A stretch of DNA of 64,000 nt. Source: Talinum fruticosum. Taxonomy: Eukaryota > Streptophyta > Magnoliopsida > Caryophyllales > Talinaceae. The stretch covers positions 3,226,501-3,290,500 of the forward strand of contig JAITYX010000009.1 of assembly GCA_021018815.1 (NCBI GenBank). Reading direction: 5' to 3'. A program made the translations under genes and the position numbers. Positions 58,944 through 64,000 of this stretch are shown here, piece by piece; positions within the stretch are counted from its first letter, which is position 1, and each line of letters starts with the position of its first letter. The notes beneath the pieces are model-generated. The model was given only the letters and a program-made list of their open reading frames with translations, searched no databases and was not told the DNA's origin.

Positions 58944-59188
58944 CGTTGTCCATCATATTGCCAATATTTTGGGTCTCCTGGGAAATCGTGTATACCCCAG
59001 TACGCTTGCTCATTGCTTTGGCTAGTCTCATTGTTTTTGTTTGTAACCTTGGATACGAAATGCTTGGAGAATTATGGTCAACTGTGAGTAGTCTATTTTG
59101 TATTGCTTCAGCCACAGAGGCAACTGTAACGACCTCAACATATGAGGTTTCAGTGTGGCGTTCACTTTGGAATGACTTGTTTTCAAAG
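58944..59188 (+). CDS. membrane-protein gene, exon 6
   Basis: 245 bp, phase 1 to phase 0. Encodes LSIILPIFWVSWEIVYTPVR then LLIALASLIVFVCNLGYEML (two hydrophobic segments), and TSTYEVSVWRSLWNDLFSK. Donor AAAG|GTCTG. Frame intact. Confidence 0.9.
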
Positions 59189-59289
59189 GTCTGATAAGCC
59201 AAGAAAGTTTTTTCAGATTTCCATTTGAATTGTTTAATCCCTTTTAATTTATTCTCACGTGGCAGCTATTTTTATTACCCCTTTGTTAG

Positions 59290-59363
59290 GTTTTTCGTGC
59301 TGTCAGGAGCATTTTCAATGGTTTTGTAGATTTCGTTGGCACCTGCAACAGACATCGGCTAAG
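59290..59363 (+). CDS. membrane-protein gene, exon 7
   Basis: 74 bp, phase 0 to phase 2. Encodes VFRAVRSIFNGFVDFVGTCN then RHRL. Acceptor CTTTGTTAG|GTT, donor TAAG|GTAATA. Frame intact. Confidence 0.88.
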
Positions 59364-62242
59364 GTAATATCTGTGTGTGCTTATGTGCTTCACCATTTCA
59401 TAGCTTTGTTCTAGTTTCTTGTTTATTATTCTTTCAAGGGAGCGATCTGTGCCAAGTACATTATCTGCAAAGGCTTCTTGTACAGATGTGTTTATACAGT
59501 AGAGATTAGGTTTTTATAGTAAAAAAATAAAATAAAACATTTGCAATACTTTAGTATTGTTTCAGATTATATTTGAATAGTCTCAACCAATGGTGGTTGG
59601 TGTTCCGCCAAAATAACCAACCTGAGCAGCTAACAGGATTCACTCGCAAGGGGAATTGTCCCTAAAAAATGGGGCTCTCTTTAAGACACTACTGAAATAA
59701 ACAGGGTCACTTGTCAAGCATTGGCAGAGAAAATTGCTCAAGTTAGAGAATGGGCGATAAGGAAGCTTACCTGTGCTGGAAAATTAGAAGTATATGAAAT
59801 CTTGTTAGCCATGCAGTTACTATTAGGGGGTCATTCATTGTGCTTTCTGATTGCGTGATCAAGATGTTTAATTTGAAGGGTACAGATTTTCTCTGAGGGG
59901 GCAGTTGAGAACAGAAAGCTCCTCTGGTTGCGTGCAATAATATGCGTGAACTGGAAAAGAATATGGGCCTGAGTATCAGCATTGCATCAATCAGGATACA
60001 TTGCCTGCGAACCTGATTTGGTCTGAGTGAAAGGGATTGATAGTTTTTGCTTTTATATTGGACAGAGCATCTGAAATTATAAGATTATTTGTGCTGGAAG
60101 ATAATCATCAGAAATGCTAATATAACATGATTGAAATTGGATTGTTACATGGAAGGACAACAAGAACCACCAGTTGCTGCCAGCTCAAGTGTTTATCAGT
60201 CCTGTGATGGAAGTTTCTGGCTCCTTGAACCTTATGTCTGGAGAAATAGCATGCAGAGGGCTTGAAGCATTTATCTTGTTTTATGGCCTCATAGCCAGTT
60301 TACACTGTCTGTTTCCACTTCTGCTAGACAAAAAGTTCTTTAATGAAATAATCCAGTAGTTGCTTAAAGCTCTGCCCATGTAGTCTAATCGAATTGATCT
60401 AACCTGATGCAGTTTCTCAATTTGATTGCTACCTTAATAATCATCTAACCATACTGTCCATCCAGTTATGTTTTCTTTACAATATGCTTCCATTCATGCT
60501 GCTTTTCATCTGATATTCTTCTAAATAGAAAGGTTAGTGAACTTTAGGTGAGAGATTTAATTATTTTCTTGATGGGAAAAAAAGGAGCACAGAACAGTGT
60601 GTCTTCCTGTCTTCCTTTTTGCAGAAAGTACATGATGCTCATGGAATTTATAATTGTAGAAAGTTGAAAAGTGGCCATAAAGCGGAGCCACATTGAGGTT
60701 GTATAGGAGTTTGCTTGACCGCTGAGAATATTTTTAAAAAAGTCACTGAAAGTAACATTTTGTTTAGTTCTGTTTTTCTTCTCCTTAATAAAATAGAGTA
60801 CTGAATTTAGGGTTTAGACTGCAGCCAGAGCCTGATAAGGGGTTGTGTTCTGTAAATACGGCAGAGAGACATACCTCTTGCTAGAAAAGAAGTTCAATAG
60901 AAGAACTGCCCCCCCACGTCCTAGACTAAATCAATTATTTTGCAATGGTTGGAATAGTGGACCTTTTTTGGGGGGTGGGTTGGGGGTGGAGGGGCCTGCG
61001 AAGGGATCAATACTACCTGGGACTTGAAGATAGGGTTGCAGATAAGAATATTGTTCTTGGATGTGACTCATTTTTTAAGAGAAATTGTTGATCTGAAGAT
61101 ACATGAGGTGGTGGCAATTTTAGGAGACTTGGTGTGCCCAATGCTTAGTTTAAAAACTCAAGGCGTGCAAAAGCGCAAAGGGTCCTGGGGCCTGGCGAGG
61201 GCTTTGAGGCGAAGGCGCGGTCTTCCTGAAACGACGTGCACTAACTAAAAATGCTTGAAAATCATTATCAAACAATATTTTTGGTCTAATATGCTAGATG
61301 ATGACATCAAATAAGTGATTAGATATCAATGTAACTACAAAAAATACCGCAAAGAGTCTTAGATTGTGGTAGCATAATGAATTCACTACGATTTTCACTA
61401 AAACAGCGAGCAGAAAAAAGGACAAAATAGCACAGATAAAAAAGGGGCAACTTACCCACCTACTCATAGTCTAACAAAGATAGAGACAAGAGAGAGAGGG
61501 GGGCGGAAGAGAGAGAAAAATAGTAAAAAGAAAGAAAAAAGCCCAGTGAGGCATGCGAGGCGCAACTGTGCATTGGCTGAGGTGCAGACTGAAGAGGGCT
61601 TTTGGAGGGGCTGGACTTGACCCCTTGCAAGATGCAAAAGGGTGGGCTTCTGGCTTTTGTGTTGCGTGCTTTTTTAAACTAAGGCCCAATGTCAATCGAA
61701 TCGCTACTAATGTGTCTACTTGACTGCGTTTATGTCATGGAAGATTTTTCACTACATATAGAAAGGCATAAAGTTATGTTCTAACTTCAATTTCCATATC
61801 ATTAGCATATTTTTTTTTCTCTTGATATGGAGATATGCAAGGGTAGAGGTAGATTCCCATGTAACGTTGAGTCCAACTTTAGGCACTTTTGAGTTTTTAG
61901 CAATATCAAAATGAATGATACTTAAAAGGGTTATTTCAATTATTTTTGATGCATTTGTATGAAGTGGAATGAGGAGGACAATCTGGCAAAAAATGTCACT
62001 TTGCAAACGCACTCCCATGAAGTTTTGTGTCCCTTTTTCTGCATTGGTCAAATTACCTGGTATCGAGTTGGGTTTGCCTCACTAGTTTATGAAAGCATAC
62101 TTTCATCTGCATCTTTAATTGAATGCCTGAAGCCTATAGTGGACAACTATAAGCTATAAACATAATTCATCGTGCAACTGAATTGTTTCTTCTTTTGAAA
62201 TCTCTCTTGTGGATGGGCTAACATGGCCCGTTTGATGTGCAG
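59364..62242 (+). other. intron 7 of the membrane-protein gene
   Basis: 2.9 kb, GT at 59364, AG at 62241-62242. Contains the 540-bp hAT-like MITE at 61144-61683. The remainder has scattered short ORFs, none supported. Confidence 0.8.
61144..61683. mobile_element. hAT-like MITE with exact 8-bp duplication
   Basis: Ends CTTAGTTTAAAAACTCAAGG and the reverse of GCTTTTTTAAACTAAG. Flanked by exact GCCCAATG on both sides (61136-61143, 61684-61691). 540 bp, interior with GC-rich patches and an AG-rich tract; no coding sequence. Superfamily assigned by duplication length only. Confidence 0.75.
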
Positions 62243-62456
62243 TATCTACAATCGCATAAAGGACTTAATAAGAAGACTCTCTCGCCAACCTTGTCGGTCA
62301 CAACATATGCATCCTTATCATAGAAAAAGGCCGGTGGATCCCTTTCAGCAGGCACAAATATGTAGGAGCCCAAAACCCGTGAGTCTCATAGCTATATGGT
62401 TTTTCGGCATTCTGCTTCCATCAGGAATTCATGCATACATTTGCATACCTGAGTGA
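62243..62456 (+). CDS. membrane-protein gene, exon 8 (read-through end)
   Basis: Acceptor GATGTGCAG|T. Encodes SIYNRIKDLIRRLSRQPCRS then a basic/polar tail. If unspliced it ends at TGA 62454-62456 after a hydrophobic stretch (VSLIAIWFFGILLPSG). A strong donor, CCC|GTGAGT at 62379, lies inside; using it would remove that stretch and join 62883 in phase. Confidence 0.7.
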
Positions 62457-62882
62457 CTCTATGGAGGATTACCACATGCACATAAATCATATTCTTTTAG
62501 GCTTCTTTTGATTATGGGAAAATTATAAGGAATGAAAAAAAGTTTGGAAAATGAGATTTTCCTTTGTTTGAATTAAAGAAAATTTGAAAGAAAAATAATT
62601 TGATGGAAAAACCATGGAAATTTAACGGATTTGATGATTAATGTTTTCCTCCTAAAATTGAGAGGAAAATGAAGGAAAATATTTCCTGTGCGATTGCGAT
62701 GGGACTATTTCAACTTCCTACTATAGAGCCACTCTATCCAGTGACTTTGAGACCAGGCTGCTCACCACTCCGATGCCGGCAACAAGCTCGAGGCTTAGGT
62801 GACAGTGGATATAGATAGGAGGAGCCAAAATCCTCTTCAATCAGATTGTCTTAGGAAGCTCTCACCTGCACTGGCATAAAAG

Positions 62883-63125
62883 AAACAAGTTTTGCCCATC
62901 TTCAAAGAGGAAAGTGATGGAGGCATTACCCCTGAGAGCAACATATCCAATGCAGAGGGCCATCCAAAACAAGACCAAGCTGGGCCCTTAGCTTTTTCCC
63001 AACATGCGCAGACACCAGAGGAGACCAACCATGGCGCTACAAAGGGCTGCTTATCCTCATCAGTAAAGCTTGAGGAGGAATCTGGCCTCCAATTTTGTAT
63101 TGAACTGCTTCAAGGTGTACTTTAG
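62883..63125 (+). CDS. membrane-protein gene, candidate exon 9
   Basis: Begins after GGCATAAAAG, in phase with the 62378 donor. Encodes KQVLPIFKEESDGGITPESN and continues as a hydrophilic, acidic tail (FSQHAQTPEETNHGATKGCL) to a stop at about 63123. Composition looks protein-like, whereas the alternative read-through end resembles intron. An opposite-strand ORF here is judged a shadow. Uncertain. Confidence 0.4.
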   Translation, partial: KQVLPIFKEESDGGITPESNISNAEGHPKQDQAGPLAFSQHAQTPEETNHGATKGCLSSSVKLEEESGLQFCIELLQGVL

Positions 63126-64000
63126 CAGGGGGATTATGGCCATTTTCATTCTAGGAGGAGAAAATAAGTTATGCAACACTTAAGCCAAGTCATCAATTTT
63201 CCAGCCAGTTTTGACCTCTGCTGAGTGTTTACTACATAACTTTCTATCTACAAGGACTTTGTCAATGGTTAGCATATGGATGGAAAGCTCTTTCAACAAG
63301 CTTTGCAAACATACCTTTTTCGTTGCAGTTGGAGTTGGGAAGGAAAAGTTATGGAAGTTTGAATCTGGGGGAGGGGGAATCTGTGAAAGCGACATTAGCT
63401 GTCACTTTCACCTTGTCCTAAGTTGATTACATTTCTACTTTTTCGTACCCTACCCTTTTGTATCCTTTTGTTTTTTACTGAGCTTACTCTCGGCCCTAGG
63501 ATAATTGTATGGGGATCTTGACCCTTGAATTAATAGTGTGGAACCCTCACTACACCTAGCTATAAATATGTGAGGCTTGGTATTGTTAAGGGTCTTTTGT
63601 TAATTTGAATGCAAGTTGAGCTACGCTCCTTAACCTCAAAACTTCTTTGCTTAGCTTAATTAGACTTAATTAAGTAGTGTCTAAGAGTTTAATTTCGGCC
63701 AAAGGTGGTGCATCTGTATCTTTTGGCTTGGATTGGTGCCCTAATCAACCTTTAAGTGGTGTGTCTCATCCAAGGACGGATTAGTACCAGGTTTAACACT
63801 TAGTTTCCTCCATCCCCTTTTACTCCCCCAAAATCTCACCATTAAACCTACTCCTTCCTCTTCATCTATCTCTCTAATATTCCCCTCTCAAAAATTTGAA
63901 CCACATCCAATCCCTTCTCTCCCCTCCTACCAAACTTCCACCCTTTTTCATCCAAGCCCACTCCACGATTGGAGGATCCCTCTCTTCACCTTCGATCTTG
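63126..64000. other. 3' flank; no gene called
   Basis: The first part may be 3' UTR (no clear polyadenylation site). A TATA-like site CTATAAATATG is at about 63560. From 63800 the plus strand is pyrimidine-rich, which could be the start of a new leader or of a repeat running out of the window. No ORF supported. Confidence 0.35.

Larger units (their letters stand above)
44768..63125 (+). other. gene: conserved plant multi-pass membrane protein, unknown function (frame-broken)
   Basis: Spliced exons encode a protein recognised from recall as a conserved, low-copy plant family without assigned function. N-terminal part (exons 2-4): soluble, with VDNRPWL and HLWQLMVTKSRLSPFANTR. Middle (start of exon 5): acidic and disordered, with a basic KRRK cluster that could be a nuclear-localisation-like signal. 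C-terminal half (exons 5-6): LPSWVIFLQSYPVFCH and at least five strongly hydrophobic segments (around 57530, 57690, 57830, 57920 and 58955-59060), so a membrane location is likely. Splice sites are GT/AG and phases match from exon 2 to exon 8. Two defects are present: a frameshift at 52915-52923, and no in-frame ATG in or just before exon 2. Function unknown. Confidence 0.75.

Noticed and set aside
62837..63028. 63-residue minus-strand ORF
   Set aside because: Shadow of the candidate exon 9 frame; no independent support.

Overview
This is nuclear DNA of a flowering plant, most likely a eudicot with a large, repeat-rich genome. The evidence is plant-type Ty1/copia and Ty3/gypsy LTR retrotransposons with 5-bp target duplications, hAT/CACTA/Mutator-like DNA elements, an L1-type LINE, and one intron-rich gene of a plant-specific membrane-protein family. 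I cannot name the species. Family names and homologies are from recall; no database search was run. No rRNA, tRNA, CRISPR or bacterial-type features were seen.

Region 1 (1-40,172) is a nest of retrotransposons. The outermost visible layer is a minus-strand copia element (copia B): LTR 16570-17859 plus 39749-40172, gag pieces at 16283-16569 and 12186-13439. A second minus-strand copia (copia A: LTR 10971-12185, gag 10504-10970 and 1-735) lies inside or against its gag. Copia A gag is split by a gypsy Tat-type element (Tat1, 736-10503). Tat1 carries a hAT-like element, a copia 3' end and a CACTA-like array. Copia B gag is split by a 2.84-kb solo LTR beginning TGTAAC (13440-16282). Copia B's LTR is split by a second Tat-type element (Tat2, 17860-39743) with a 5-bp ACAAG target duplication. 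Tat2 has gag, protease, RT, two RNase H domains and integrase, all degenerate, plus antisense ORF remnants. It has been further invaded by a Tat solo LTR, a copia solo LTR and, inside that, another TGTAAC-type LTR.

Region 2 (40,173-44,767) is AT-rich intergenic DNA. It holds a 1-kb inverted-repeat (Mutator-like) element, a degenerate tandem-repeat field and a second copy of the hAT-like element found in Tat1.

Region 3 (about 44,768-63,130) is the only host gene I can support, on the plus strand. It encodes a conserved multi-pass membrane protein of unknown function. Likely parts are a CT-rich 5' leader near 45 kb, a roughly 7-kb first intron, and coding exons at about 52,500-52,664, 52,741-53,057, 54,169-54,316, 57,031-57,972, 58,944-59,188, 59,290-59,363 and 62,243 onward. 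The first intron is filled by an L1 LINE that is itself split by a copia solo LTR and a TIR element, followed by a hAT-like element. Exon 3 carries a frameshift in a homopolymer run, and no in-frame ATG precedes exon 2, so the gene is either damaged or misassembled here. Region 4 (63,130-64,000) has a TATA-like motif and a pyrimidine-rich stretch but no gene I can call.

The most interesting signals are: paired palindromes around the TATA box of all five Tat LTRs; a ribosomal-protein-type promoter module carried inside a hAT-like element; a 113-bp duplication flanking a TGTAAC-type LTR; antisense ORF remnants in Tat2; and the frame-broken membrane-protein gene.
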